Source: Desulfoplanes sp.
Lineage (GTDB): Bacteria > Desulfobacterota > Desulfovibrionia > Desulfovibrionales > Desulfomicrobiaceae
Length of the DNA: 16,122 nt
NCBI GenBank assembly: GCA_028708105.1
Contig: JAQVZR010000010.1
Coordinates: forward strand, 1 to 16,122
Direction of reading: 5' to 3'
Below the pieces are notes generated by a model. That model was given only the letters and a program-made list of their open reading frames with translations, was not told the origin of the DNA and did not search any database. Positions 1 to 7,314 of the stretch are shown piece after piece (the first letter of the stretch is position 1; every line of letters begins with the position of its first letter). Position numbers and translations under genes: made by a program.

Positions 1-2202
1 ACGGATTGTCCCGGAAATATCGGCCAAGGGCATGCCCTTGGGAGCAATGATGGTTGTATCCCGACGTACGGACGGATACTTGGCAACCGGTTTGAAAACA
101 CACAAGGATTCAGCCTCAAGACGCTGTATCACACCCAGATCAAGATCTGCAAACCAGACCGGATTATGAGCATGATACGCATCCGCCAGACCTGTTCGGA
201 GCATGCCCATGCGGCCCAGACAGTTTTCCCCATCCAGAATCCGCACACAGGGCTGCAGATACGAGTGCTCTTTCTGGATTTCAAAATGCATCACAGGTAG
301 GCCCAGGGCTGCGCCTAAATGCTCCACAATGCCCTTGAGATCGGCATAATCCACGTCCCCCTTGGCAAAAGGATATCGTTCCGGCGACCGCGATCCGGAA
401 AGCAGAATTCCCAGGCGATTGCACTCCCTGGTCATTGTATCTGACGTGGGGTCCTGGCAGAAAACCTGAGCCACCTCAAAAAGACGCAACCGGGTAGTCC
501 CCTGACTAAGATTGAACTTGAGAGAATTGAACATCCCAGGGGCTATTTCTGAACGCAGAACATTGAGCTCATCGTTCAGAGGGTTACAGATAACCACCCG
601 TCCTTCTTCGGGGATTCCCAGGCTATCCATGTCTTTGGAGGCCACAAAACTATAATTGACCACTTCCTGAAGCCCGCAGCCCATGGCCCATTCCTTGATC
701 CTGGAATTGAATGCGAACAACGGGTCCTCATGCAGAATGGTATCAAGATTTTTTGTAATTCGTGGTAAATGCACCGGAAGTTTGTCCATGCCGTAGACTC
801 GGGCCACTTCTTCAATCAGATCGGCCTCACGTTCCAGGTCCAGACGATAACTGGGGGCCGTCACCTGATAACCGTCCTCTGCAGGTTCAAGAGTGCACTG
901 CAAAGAGGTCAGCACCTTTTCGCAATACCCGTCTTCAACATCCAGGGCCAACAACCCCGTCGCCCGCGATGGTCTAAAAGGGATGGTACGCAACTTGAAA
1001 GGTCGGGGAACTGATGCAGCTACGCCTTTGGCAATCTGCCCGCCACTGCAACGTACGACGAGATCCGCGGCCCGATCCAGAGCAAACGCAGAGCCGATCT
1101 GATCGACCCCGCGTTCAAATCTGAAGGAGGCATCACTGCCCAGAGACAAACGCCTGGCGGTCTTGCGGATGGTGCCTGGATGAAAAATAGCGCTTTCCAG
1201 GAGAACGTCTGTTGATTTTTCCGTAATTTGAGAATTGGCTCCGCCCATGACACCGGCCAGAGCAACGGGTTTCTTCCTATCCCAGATAAGCAGATCCGAA
1301 GACAGAAGTTCACGTTCCCTGCCATCCAAGGTAGTAAAACGCATACCATCTTCAGCCGGGGCAACACGGATCATGGAACCTTCAAGACGAGAACGGTCAA
1401 AGGAATGCAGTGGCTGGCCCAATTCCATGAGCACGTAGTTGGTCACATCGACCACGGAATTAATGGGCCGCATGCCCACGGCAAGGAGCCGGTAACGCAT
1501 CCAGTCGGGGCTCTGCCTGAGGGTCACGCCCTGGATGATGCGGGAAAGATAGGAGGAACAAAGACGGGAATGATCGATCTGGATGGTGACCAGACCAGCG
1601 CATGCCGGCCCGCTTTCATTGAGGGTAAGCGGGGGCATGGTCAGGGGAAGATCGTAGGCTGCTGCAATTTCCCGTGCACATCCAAGGACACTGAGACAAT
1701 CTCCCCGGTTGGGTGTGATATCAATATCCAGAACGCGCGTTTCCAGACCCAGAGCATCGATAAGCTTTTGCCCGGGCTGCACCTGATCATCCAGAACCAT
1801 AATGCCGTCATGGCCCAGGCCCAGGCCCAGTTCTCTTTCAGAACAGATCATGCCGCACGAAGGGACACCGCGGAGTTTGGCTTTCTTGATCTTCATGCCA
1901 TCAGGCATGGTTGTACCCACCGGAGCCACGGGGACCTTCTGGCCCTTGGCGACATTAGGAGCGCCGCAGACAATATCCAGGACCTCATCCCCGTCGATAT
2001 CCACCTTGCACACATGCAGATGGTCCGATTCAGGATGGAGATCACATTGCACAACGTGGCCCACAACAATGGATTCCAACGCGGCAAAGGGATGGGATAT
2101 TTCATCGACTTCCAGACCGAGCATAGTCAAACGGTCCGCCAGTTCGTTCAAGTCCCCTTCATAGGGGGTAAAATCTCGTAGCCAGTTTAAGCTGAGCAGC
2201 AT
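1..2202 (-). CDS. pheT: Phenylalanyl-tRNA synthetase beta subunit (3' end beyond window)
   Basis: This is the beta chain of the cytoplasmic alpha2-beta2 phenylalanyl-tRNA synthetase, which charges tRNA-Phe. The frame is open for 734 codons from ATG at 2202 to base 1, without a stop. Beta chains are about 800 residues, so roughly the last 60-70 are missing. The N-terminus MLLSLNWLRDF is typical. An EMAP/OB-type tRNA-binding domain follows (about residues 40-150, including the stretch ICSERELGLG), then B3/B4 and B5 domains and the catalytic-like domain. The window ends just inside the C-terminal FDX-ACB domain (VAKYPSVRRD). The start is secure: an in-frame TGA lies a few codons upstream with no other ATG between. 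The SD is weak (AGAG). It is the last visible gene of the operon, 111 bp after pheS, a wide gap for this cluster. Confidence 0.97.
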   Translation of the reverse strand, partial: MLLSLNWLRDFTPYEGDLNELADRLTMLGLEVDEISHPFAALESIVVGHVVQCDLHPESDHLHVCKVDIDGDEVLDIVCGAPNVAKGQKVPVAPVGTTMPDGMKIKKAKLRGVPSCGMICSERELGLGLGHDGIMVLDDQVQPGQKLIDALGLETRVLDIDITPNRGDCLSVLGCAREIAAAYDLPLTMPPLTLNESGPACAGLVTIQIDHSRLCSSYLSRIIQGVTLRQSPDWMRYRLLAVGMRPINSVVDVTNYVLMELGQPLHSFDRSRLEGSMIRVAPAEDGMRFTTLDGRERELLSSDLLIWDRKKPVALAGVMGGANSQITEKSTDVLLESAIFHPGTIRKTARRLSLGSDASFRFERGVDQIGSAFALDRAADLVVRCSGGQIAKGVAASVPRPFKLRTIPFRPSRATGLLALDVEDGYCEKVLTSLQCTLEPAEDGYQVTAPSYRLDLEREADLIEEVARVYGMDKLPVHLPRITKNLDTILHEDPLFAFNSRIKEWAMGCGLQEVVNYSFVASKDMDSLGIPEEGRVVICNPLNDELNVLRSEIAPGMFNSLKFNLSQGTTRLRLFEVAQVFCQDPTSDTMTRECNRLGILLSGSRSPERYPFAKGDVDYADLKGIVEHLGAALGLPVMHFEIQKEHSYLQPCVRILDGENCLGRMGMLRTGLADAYHAHNPVWFADLDLGVIQRLEAESLCVFKPVAKYPSVRRDTTIIAPKGMPLADISGTIR

Positions 2203-2246
2203 GCGATCAATCTCTGTATGTTGTGTGGATCAACAACCGGGCGGAT

Positions 2247-2279
2247 GCCGGATTGTGGACGACAGATTAGATATCCGGC
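2247..2279 (-). repeat. Inverted repeat in the pheS-pheT gap
   Basis: Perfect 7-bp arms GCCGGAT and ATCCGGC (2247-2253 and 2273-2279) enclose a 19-nt loop. The repeat sits in the 111-bp spacer between pheS and pheT, where neighbouring genes in this operon are separated by only a few bases. No T-run follows, so it is not a standard intrinsic terminator. A role in mRNA processing or in setting the alpha/beta subunit ratio is possible but unproven. The stem is short and could be chance. Confidence 0.3.
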
Positions 2280-2313
2280 CTCCCGCAGCACGAGAAACCG
2301 GAACGGAGCAGGA

Positions 2314-3360
2314 CTAGACAAATTGCCGCAAAAATCTGGTATCATTTTCAAAAAACATCCGCAAATCGCCAATACCATATTTGAGCATAGCAATACGTTC
2401 GATACCCAGACCAAAGGCAAATCCTGAATATATTTCTGGGTCATACCCGACATTGGTAAACACCGCGGGATCAACCATACCGCATCCCAAAATCTCCACC
2501 CAACCACTTTCCTTGCATACCCGACAGGGTTTGCCGTCAATATGCCCCGTCCCCCCGCACATGACACAGCTCATGTCCACTTCAGCGCTGGGTTCGGTAA
2601 AAGGGAAAAAGCTGGGGCGAAAACGCATTTTCACATCAGCACCAAAGGTTGTGCGGATAAAGGCGTCCAAGGTGCCCCGAAGGTCAGCCATGGTCACATT
2701 TTTATCCACCAAAAGCCCCTCAATCTGATGGAACATGGGCGTGTGCGTGATATCCGAATCCCTTCTGTACACCTTACCAGGAGCAACCACGGCCACAGGG
2801 GGGGTACGGCATTCCATAGTCCGGACCTGCATGGGCGACGTCTGGGTGCGCATGAGGATCTTGTCGGTGATATACAGGGTATCCTGCATATCCCGGGCAG
2901 GATGATCGGGAGGCAGATTCAAGGCTTCAAAATTATAAAAATCATTTTCGACTTCAGGGCCGGAAACAACTTCAAAACCCAGGCTGACAAAGGTCTTGCA
3001 GATATCATTCATCACCAGGGTAATGGGATGTAAAGAACCCCTGTCCGGTGTTCTGCCAGGAATGGTAGGATCGAATCCAACAAGAGACTGTCGTTCTCCG
3101 GCATGTTCGAGTTCAGCTTTTTTCGCATCCCAGACCTCAATCATTCCGGTCTTGACACGGTTAGCGGCCTTGCCCACCTCGGGACGGTCTTCTGAAGGCA
3201 CAGATCCTACCAGAGGCATGATTCTCGCCAGTTTCCCTTTACGACCAAGAAACCGAACCCGCAACTCTTCCAATGCTTCCAATGAAGAAGCCTGGCCAAG
3301 GGCCTTCTCAAGCTCCCGGACCAGGCTCTCCAACGTTTCAATCAATTCGTGCGTCGTCAC
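2314..3360 (-). CDS. pheS: Phenylalanyl-tRNA synthetase alpha subunit
   Basis: Catalytic alpha chain of phenylalanyl-tRNA synthetase, a class II enzyme; 348 residues, within the usual 330-350. It has an N-terminal coiled-coil arm (about 1-85) and then the class II core. Motif 2 is seen as MFHQIEGL (about 209-216) and motif 3 as [14 protein letters not shown] (about 313-326). Between them, C265, C268, C279 and C282 form a CxxC...CxxC zinc-knuckle-like insert just before EILGCGMV. This insert occurs in many bacterial PheS proteins and is absent from E. coli. The start is GTG at 3360, one base after the rplT stop, so translation is probably coupled to rplT. The stop is TAG. Confidence 0.98.
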   Translation of the reverse strand: MTTHELIETLESLVRELEKALGQASSLEALEELRVRFLGRKGKLARIMPLVGSVPSEDRPEVGKAANRVKTGMIEVWDAKKAELEHAGERQSLVGFDPTIPGRTPDRGSLHPITLVMNDICKTFVSLGFEVVSGPEVENDFYNFEALNLPPDHPARDMQDTLYITDKILMRTQTSPMQVRTMECRTPPVAVVAPGKVYRRDSDITHTPMFHQIEGLLVDKNVTMADLRGTLDAFIRTTFGADVKMRFRPSFFPFTEPSAEVDMSCVMCGGTGHIDGKPCRVCKESGWVEILGCGMVDPAVFTNVGYDPEIYSGFAFGLGIERIAMLKYGIGDLRMFFENDTRFLRQFV

Positions 3361-3361
3361 T

Positions 3362-3715
3362 CTATTTCACTTGGGCTTTAACCATTTCGGCCAATTTTGC
3401 AAATGATCCTTTATCGTTAACAGCCATATCGGCCAGAACTTTTCTGTTCAGGCCAATTTCTGCAACGGACAGGCCGCGCATAAAACGGCTGTACGCAAGT
3501 CCATGCTCCTTACAGGCTGCACTGATACGGATGATCCAAAGCTTCCGGAACTCGCGCTTCTTCTGCTTTCTATCGCGGTAGGCATAGACAAGTGCCTTTT
3601 CAACGGATTCCCGTGCGGTACAATACAGAGCACTGCGAGATCCACGATAGCCTTTGGCCATCTTCAAATATTTTTTGTGCCTTTTACTGGCAGCTGTTCC
3701 TCGTTTAATACGCAT
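3362..3715 (-). CDS. rplT: Large ribosomal subunit protein L20
   Basis: L20 is an early 23S rRNA-binding protein needed for 50S assembly. In both E. coli and Bacillus it also represses its own operon by binding the mRNA. The 117 residues match the family length. The basic N-terminal arm ([20 protein letters not shown]) is followed by the globular rRNA-binding part, with [17 protein letters not shown] and YSRFMRGL as recognisable family stretches. The SD GAGGAG lies between the rpmI stop and the ATG, so rpmI and rplT are 15 bp apart and probably co-translated. The stop is followed directly by the pheS GTG. Confidence 0.99.
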   Translation of the reverse strand: MRIKRGTAASKRHKKYLKMAKGYRGSRSALYCTARESVEKALVYAYRDRKQKKREFRKLWIIRISAACKEHGLAYSRFMRGLSVAEIGLNRKVLADMAVNDKGSFAKLAEMVKAQVK

Positions 3716-3730
3716 GTGAAGTCACTCCTC

Positions 3731-3931
3731 TTAGAAAATATTGGGGACGAGACGTTTGACGGACTTCACGGTGCTCTTGTGCATCGTAGTGGACTGCCGC
3801 AATCTTCTCTTCCGCTTTGCGTTTTTCTTGGTCAAAATATGCTGACTGTTGCTTCTGTTCCGCTTGACCTTACCGGTACCGGTAGTGGTGAAACGCTTGG
3901 CAGCACTTCTGTTTGTTTTGATCTTAGGCAT
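3731..3931 (-). CDS. rpmI: Large ribosomal subunit protein L35
   Basis: L35 is a small, highly basic protein of the 50S subunit. The 66 residues match the family exactly: the N-terminus [14 protein letters not shown] is the L35 signature, with K/R-rich stretches [15 protein letters not shown] in the middle and VKRLVPN near the end. The ATG at 3931 has a strong SD (TAGGAGGG) in a very AU-rich leader. It lies between infC and rplT, the order conserved in most bacteria. The 180-bp gap upstream contains a hairpin with a T-run that may control rpmI-rplT. Confidence 0.99.
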   Translation of the reverse strand: MPKIKTNRSAAKRFTTTGTGKVKRNRSNSQHILTKKNAKRKRRLRQSTTMHKSTVKSVKRLVPNIF

Positions 3932-4015
3932 ACACCCTCCTATAATAAACTATATATATCTAAAAAAACAAGTGCGTGTAACGGGAAGGCACACTCATTT
4001 CCAAGATACGTTCAG

Positions 4016-4060
4016 AAAAAGGTACTCGACACAACGCACAAAGTGTGTGGACCGGGTACC
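4016..4060 (-). terminator. Terminator-like hairpin between infC and rpmI, possible L20-type leader control
   Basis: On the minus strand, a left arm GGTAC and right arm GTACC (outer ends at 4060 and 4021) enclose a second stem, ACACA/TGTGT, with a 10-nt loop. Five T follow (4020-4016). The stem is imperfect: a 7/3-nt internal loop separates the two helices, and outer G residues could add G-U pairs. It lies in the only large gap of the ribosomal part of the operon, about 85 bp before rpmI. L20 is known to control rpmI-rplT translation from this gap in E. coli and to cause early termination in Bacillus. A similar job here is inference. Confidence 0.5.
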
Positions 4061-4111
4061 CCCCATCAAAAGAACGTCATCCGCAGACAGACACGCTGCA
4101 GATGGCGACCT

Positions 4112-4633
4112 CTATTTGATTTTAGGCAGAGGAGTCAAGAGCAGATGCATGGAACGGCCTTCAGATCGGGGAGCCTGTTCGACCTTGGCGATGTCTGTGA
4201 CAAGGTCGATAACCCTTTGCAGCAGGACGTATCCGCGATCTTTGTGTGCCATTTCACGGCCCCTGAAAAAAATGCTCACTTTACACCGATTGCCTTCGTT
4301 GATGAACCTGCGAATATGGCGGACCTTGGTTTCCAGGTCGTGATCATCAGTTTTGGGTCGGAACTTGATTTCCTTGAGCTGGATAGTGGTCTGTTTTTTC
4401 CGTGCCACCTGCTGCTGCTTCTGCTGCTGGTACAGATACTTCCCGTAATCCATTATCTTACAGACCGGGGGACGAGCATTAGGTGCGACCTCAACAAGAT
4501 CAAGGCCAAGTTCCTCAGCCGTCTGCAGGGCCTGGGTCGTAGGCATCACGCCAAGCTGCGTTCCATCGTCGGTTACTACCCGTACTTCGCGTACTCGAAT
4601 CTGCCTATTCCGTCGGGCGCTAGTAGATTGTAT
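4112..4633 (-). CDS. infC: Translation initiation factor IF-3, likely AUA start
   Basis: IF3 binds the 30S subunit, prevents early 50S joining and checks the start codon and initiator tRNA. From ATA at 4633 the product is 173 residues, the normal size. It begins [20 protein letters not shown], which carries the conserved N-x-x-I-R segment at residues 9-13. The N domain, the linker (about residues 75-90) and the C domain ([11 protein letters not shown]) follow. Between an in-frame TGA (4639-4637) and the conserved N9 codon there is no ATG, GTG, TTG or CTG; ATA is the only near-AUG codon. It lies 7 nt after a strong SD, AAGGGAGGA. The next ordinary start, GTG at 4549, would remove 28 conserved residues. 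Rare starts (usually AUU) are known in infC, where IF3 represses its own synthesis by rejecting them. The gene overlaps the thrS 3' end by 14 bp. Confidence 0.96.
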   Translation of the reverse strand: MQSTSARRNRQIRVREVRVVTDDGTQLGVMPTTQALQTAEELGLDLVEVAPNARPPVCKIMDYGKYLYQQQKQQQVARKKQTTIQLKEIKFRPKTDDHDLETKVRHIRRFINEGNRCKVSIFFRGREMAHKDRGYVLLQRVIDLVTDIAKVEQAPRSEGRSMHLLLTPLPKIK

Positions 4634-6551
4634 AGCTCATTCCTCCCTTTTTGAACGGCTCCAAACTGTCAGCCGTTACCAATTCGATGACATCATCAAG
4701 GGGCATCGCCCCAAGATTCTTACCATTTCTCAGCCGGACGCTGACGCAATTCTGCTCAATTTCTTTTTCGCCAACAACCAGCATATATGGAATCTTGACC
4801 ATCTGGGCTTCGCGCACCTTGTAACCAAGCTTCTCGTTACGTAAATCAGCCTCGACACGGAGACCGGCGGCCTTTAATGTGGATAACACCTTTTTCGCGT
4901 ATTCGTTGTGTACTTCAGTCACAGTGAGAATCGTTGCCTGGACCGGAGCCAACCACGTGGGAAAAGCCCCTGCATAATGCTCAATAAGAATTCCCAGAAA
5001 ACGCTCAACTGCACCAAGGATGACCCGATGCAACATGACAGGTCTGTGCCGAGCACCATCTTCACCTATATAGACCAGATCAAAACGTTCTGGCAAGGTA
5101 AAATCGCATTGAATCGTTGCACACTGCCATTCTCTTCCCAGAGCATCTTTGACCTTCACATCAATTTTGGGACCATAAAATGCGCCATCTCCGGCATTGA
5201 TGTCGTACTCCAGGTTGGAGCTGTCCAAGGCATCCTGAAGGGCCCGGGTTGCGCGATCCCAATCTTCGTCTGACCCGATAGAGTTCTTCGGACGGGTGCT
5301 GATTTCCATCCCGTACTCAAAGCCAAAAAGCCCCATCACGTCCTGGACGAAGGTAATAATACCCTTGATCTCATCCTGCAGCTGATCAGGACGACACAGG
5401 ATATGCGCATCATCCTGGGTAAACTCGCGCACTCTGAGCAGCCCATGCAGCACACCGGACTTTTCATGCCGGTGCACATTGCCCAGTTCAAAATATCTGA
5501 CAGGTAGATCCCGGTAGCTACGGATTTGTGACTTATAGATAAGCATGTGGGACAGGCAGTTCATGGGTTTGATCCCATATGACTGACCATCAATCTCCGT
5601 GAAATACATATTCTCACGGTAGTGGTCATAATGGCCTGATTTCTCCCAAAGCTCTCGGCGCAGAAGAATAGGTCCCTGAACAAGATCATAGCCACGTTTA
5701 AGATGCTCTTTGCGCTCGAAATCTTCGAGAATAGCCCGCACCAATGCACCTTTGGGATGCCAGATAGGCATACCGGGTGCGGCTTCATCACAAAAACTAA
5801 ACAGGTCTAGCTGAACTCCGAGTTTACGATGATCTCTTTTTTTAGCCTCTTCCATGAGGAACAAATATTTTTTGAGATCTTTGGACGTTGCAAAGGCAGT
5901 TCCATAGATCCTTTGGAGCATGGGCTTCTTTTCATCCCCTCTCCAATAGGCACCGGCAACGGAGGTCAGTTTAAAGGCCTTGATAAAACCCGTACTGGGC
6001 AAATGCGGTCCTCGGCAGAGATCTGTAAAATTTCCATGGGTATACAGAGAAATGGTGTCTGCACCAAGATCATCAATAATTTCAATTTTATATGTCTCGC
6101 CCTTACTCAAAAACATTTTTTTTGCGTCCGTGGCCGACATCTCGGTCCGCACAAAGGGCTGGTTGGCGGCGATGGAGGCCGACATTCTTTTTTCAATGGC
6201 CTCAAGATCATCGGGGGTAAAAGAACGCTCGTAATCGAAATCGTAATAAAAACCGTTTTCAATGGCAGGGCCGATTGTCACTTTGGCCGTGGGAAAGAGT
6301 TCTTTGACTGCTTCGGCCATAACATGTGCGGCGCTGTGCCGGACAAGATCCAAGCCCTGCTTACTTTCCAGAAAAATGGGCTCCATTTCCTGACACGATG
6401 CAGGAACCTCGCGGGACAAATCCATGGCCATGCCGTCACAGAGACATCCCACAGTCGATTTAAACTTCTTCCCGGAAAGCACCTGCGCCAAAACATCCTT
6501 ACAGGTCTGCCCTGCAAGGACTTCTATTTCTTCACCATTTACGTTAATCAT
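4620..6551 (-). CDS. thrS: Threonyl-tRNA synthetase
   Basis: Cytoplasmic class II synthetase that charges tRNA-Thr. The 643 residues match the full-length bacterial form. An N-terminal TGS domain (about 1-60) is followed by the editing domain, with H72-x3-H76 and C179RGPH183, which removes mischarged serine. The catalytic core carries zinc ligands C332 (MNC), H383 (DDAH) and H508 (MLHR). The last 110 residues form the anticodon-binding domain. The start is taken at ATG 6551, where [12 protein letters not shown] begins the TGS fold. Longer in-frame starts (6614, 6608) would fall in the hairpin before the gene, and a still longer frame would run through the tRNA. The SD is weak (AGAG close to the ATG). 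Only 30 bp separate the terminator-like hairpin from the start, so transcription probably arrives by read-through from the tRNA-Val promoter. Confidence 0.98.
   Translation of the reverse strand: MINVNGEEIEVLAGQTCKDVLAQVLSGKKFKSTVGCLCDGMAMDLSREVPASCQEMEPIFLESKQGLDLVRHSAAHVMAEAVKELFPTAKVTIGPAIENGFYYDFDYERSFTPDDLEAIEKRMSASIAANQPFVRTEMSATDAKKMFLSKGETYKIEIIDDLGADTISLYTHGNFTDLCRGPHLPSTGFIKAFKLTSVAGAYWRGDEKKPMLQRIYGTAFATSKDLKKYLFLMEEAKKRDHRKLGVQLDLFSFCDEAAPGMPIWHPKGALVRAILEDFERKEHLKRGYDLVQGPILLRRELWEKSGHYDHYRENMYFTEIDGQSYGIKPMNCLSHMLIYKSQIRSYRDLPVRYFELGNVHRHEKSGVLHGLLRVREFTQDDAHILCRPDQLQDEIKGIITFVQDVMGLFGFEYGMEISTRPKNSIGSDEDWDRATRALQDALDSSNLEYDINAGDGAFYGPKIDVKVKDALGREWQCATIQCDFTLPERFDLVYIGEDGARHRPVMLHRVILGAVERFLGILIEHYAGAFPTWLAPVQATILTVTEVHNEYAKKVLSTLKAAGLRVEADLRNEKLGYKVREAQMVKIPYMLVVGEKEIEQNCVSVRLRNGKNLGAMPLDDVIELVTADSLEPFKKGGMSYTIY
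4641..4649 (-). promoter_or_regulatory. Shine-Dalgarno site that places the infC start
   Basis: AAGGGAGGA on the minus strand lies inside the last codons of thrS (Lys-Gly-Gly). It stands 7 nt before ATA 4633-4631. This spacing fits initiation at ATA and no other in-frame codon. The ATG at 4640 directly after the SD is in the thrS frame and is followed by only five codons before the thrS stop. Confidence 0.8.
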
Positions 6552-6575
6552 CTCTGCCGCCAATCTTATATGCTT

Positions 6576-6609
6576 GAAACAAATGAGGGAGGCGAAAGCC
6601 TCCCTCATT
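6576..6609 (-). terminator. Strong hairpin between tRNA-Val and thrS
   Basis: A perfect 12-bp stem (AATGAGGGAGGC and GCCTCCCTCATT, 6582-6609) with a 4-nt loop is followed on the minus strand by TGTTTC, an interrupted T-run. It begins 16 nt after the tRNA CCA end and finishes 30 nt before the thrS ATG. It would end the tRNA transcript or define its 3' end. Since no room remains for a separate thrS promoter, it may act as a partial terminator or attenuator for the operon. On the plus strand the loop is GAAA but no T-run follows. Confidence 0.75.
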
Positions 6610-6625
6610 GTCATGACGTTGTAAG

Positions 6626-6700
6626 TGGTAGGCGCGAGGAGGGTTGAACTCCTGACCCCTTGCACGTCAAGCAAGTGCTCTCCCACTGAGCTACGCGCCT
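6626..6700 (-). tRNA. tRNA-Val (anticodon GAC), CCA encoded
   Basis: A complete cloverleaf of 75 nt can be drawn by hand. The acceptor stem is AGGCGCG paired with CGCGCCT, with discriminator A and encoded CCA. The D stem is GCTC/GAGC. The anticodon stem CTTGC/GCAAG holds the loop TTGACGT, giving anticodon GAC (valine codons GUC and GUU). The variable region is GGGTC, and the T arm is AGGAG/CTCCT with loop TTCAACC. All stems are fully paired. A consensus-like promoter lies just upstream and a hairpin just downstream, so it is probably the first element of the thrS-pheT transcription unit. Confidence 0.97.
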
Positions 6701-6717
6701 ACGCAATGTGTGGGGAG

Positions 6718-6747
6718 CTTCTATCTAAATTTTTCAACACTTGTCAA
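6718..6747 (-). promoter_or_regulatory. Sigma-70-type promoter for tRNA-Val and probably thrS onwards
   Basis: The -35 is TTGACA (6747-6742), a perfect match. The -10 is TAGAAG (6723-6718), four of six, with an 18-bp spacer; a 17-bp reading gives ATAGAA. A C-rich discriminator (CTCCCC) follows, and the tRNA begins about 18 nt after the -10. Such discriminators are common at stable-RNA promoters under stringent control. It is the only convincing promoter upstream of thrS. Confidence 0.7.
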
Positions 6748-6799
6748 GAAAGATTTTTTTTAACAAAAATATCGTTATTATCCAGCATCCAAGGCATCT

Positions 6800-7252
6800 T
6801 CAAGCAATATACCCAATGATGCGCCGCACAACATCGTGCACGGCCTGTTCCACATCCGGAGTACATCGATCCGAAAAATGATCAATATCATCGGCCTCGA
6901 TAAGCATTATTTTGATATCTTTGGGCATTCTGTCCGGAAACAGGGTGTATCCCGTCTTGAGTGTGGTTCCCAGGGTCATGGCGTGGGAATTACGCAGGGT
7001 ATGGGTGGCAAAGATATCCTCCACGCTCACCTCGGTGATGGTTCCCGGGACATTTCCCGTCGTTGAAGCATCCACGATAATCACCCGTTCCCTGCCCATA
7101 ACCTTGTCCACAACTTCAAAACCCACAGTAAAGAGCACCTCGGTGGGAACAGGAATCAGCTGTTCCCTCAAGAGCTCCACGGCCCGGATACCCACACGAT
7201 CATCCTGCAACAACGGGTTGCCCAGACCAAGTACCAATGTTTCTGTATGCAT
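6800..7252 (-). CDS. [NiFe] hydrogenase maturation protease (HyaD/HycI family)
   Basis: Nickel-dependent endopeptidase that removes the C-terminal tail of a hydrogenase large subunit once the NiFe site is assembled. The 150 residues match the family. The N-terminus LVLGLGNPLLQDDRVG is the signature. The predicted nickel-sensing residues are D18, D61 (IIVDAST) and H90 (SHAMTL), by alignment with E. coli HybD E16/D62/H93. It is the last gene of the hdr-mvh operon, 62 bp after mvhA. The MvhA product keeps about 27 residues after its last metal-ligand motif, the expected substrate, so this is most likely the dedicated MvhA protease. ATG at 7252 has only a weak SD (CAGG), which suggests lower expression than the structural subunits. 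The stop is TGA; no clear terminator follows before the tRNA promoter. Confidence 0.93.
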   Translation of the reverse strand: MHTETLVLGLGNPLLQDDRVGIRAVELLREQLIPVPTEVLFTVGFEVVDKVMGRERVIIVDASTTGNVPGTITEVSVEDIFATHTLRNSHAMTLGTTLKTGYTLFPDRMPKDIKIMLIEADDIDHFSDRCTPDVEQAVHDVVRRIIGYIA

Positions 7253-7267
7253 GCTGCCTGCCGTCGG

Positions 7268-7301
7268 GAACGGGAAACCTGAGAGACACGGTTCCCCGTT
7301 C
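7268..7301 (-). repeat. 12-bp hairpin between mvhA and the protease gene
   Basis: GAACGGGGAACC pairs with GGTTTCCCGTTC over 12 bp with one G-U pair and a 10-nt loop. It fills most of the 62-bp gap and starts about 13 nt after the mvhA stop. No T-run follows, so it is not a standard terminator. A plausible role is to protect the 3' end of the mvhA message or to lower protease expression. Confidence 0.55.
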
Positions 7302-7314
7302 TCTGGTAAAAGGA

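Noticed and set aside
1228..2181. 317-codon plus-strand open frame
   Set aside because: It lies fully antisense to pheT, whose conserved PheRS beta domains explain the region; no SD or recognisable family on the plus strand.
3503..4654. 383-codon plus-strand open frame across rplT, rpmI and infC
   Set aside because: It crosses three well-conserved genes and their spacers on the opposite strand; a shadow frame.
6552..6686. N-terminal extension of thrS reaching into the tRNA gene
   Set aside because: The added residues match nothing in the TGS domain, and the sequence is explained by tRNA-Val and the hairpin; ATG 6551 gives the family N-terminus.
6748..6799. Intrinsic terminator for the hdr-mvh operon
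   Set aside because: Only AT-rich sequence with a 4-bp TAAC/GTTA pairing and no T-run after it; too weak to call, so read-through into the tRNA unit remains possible.
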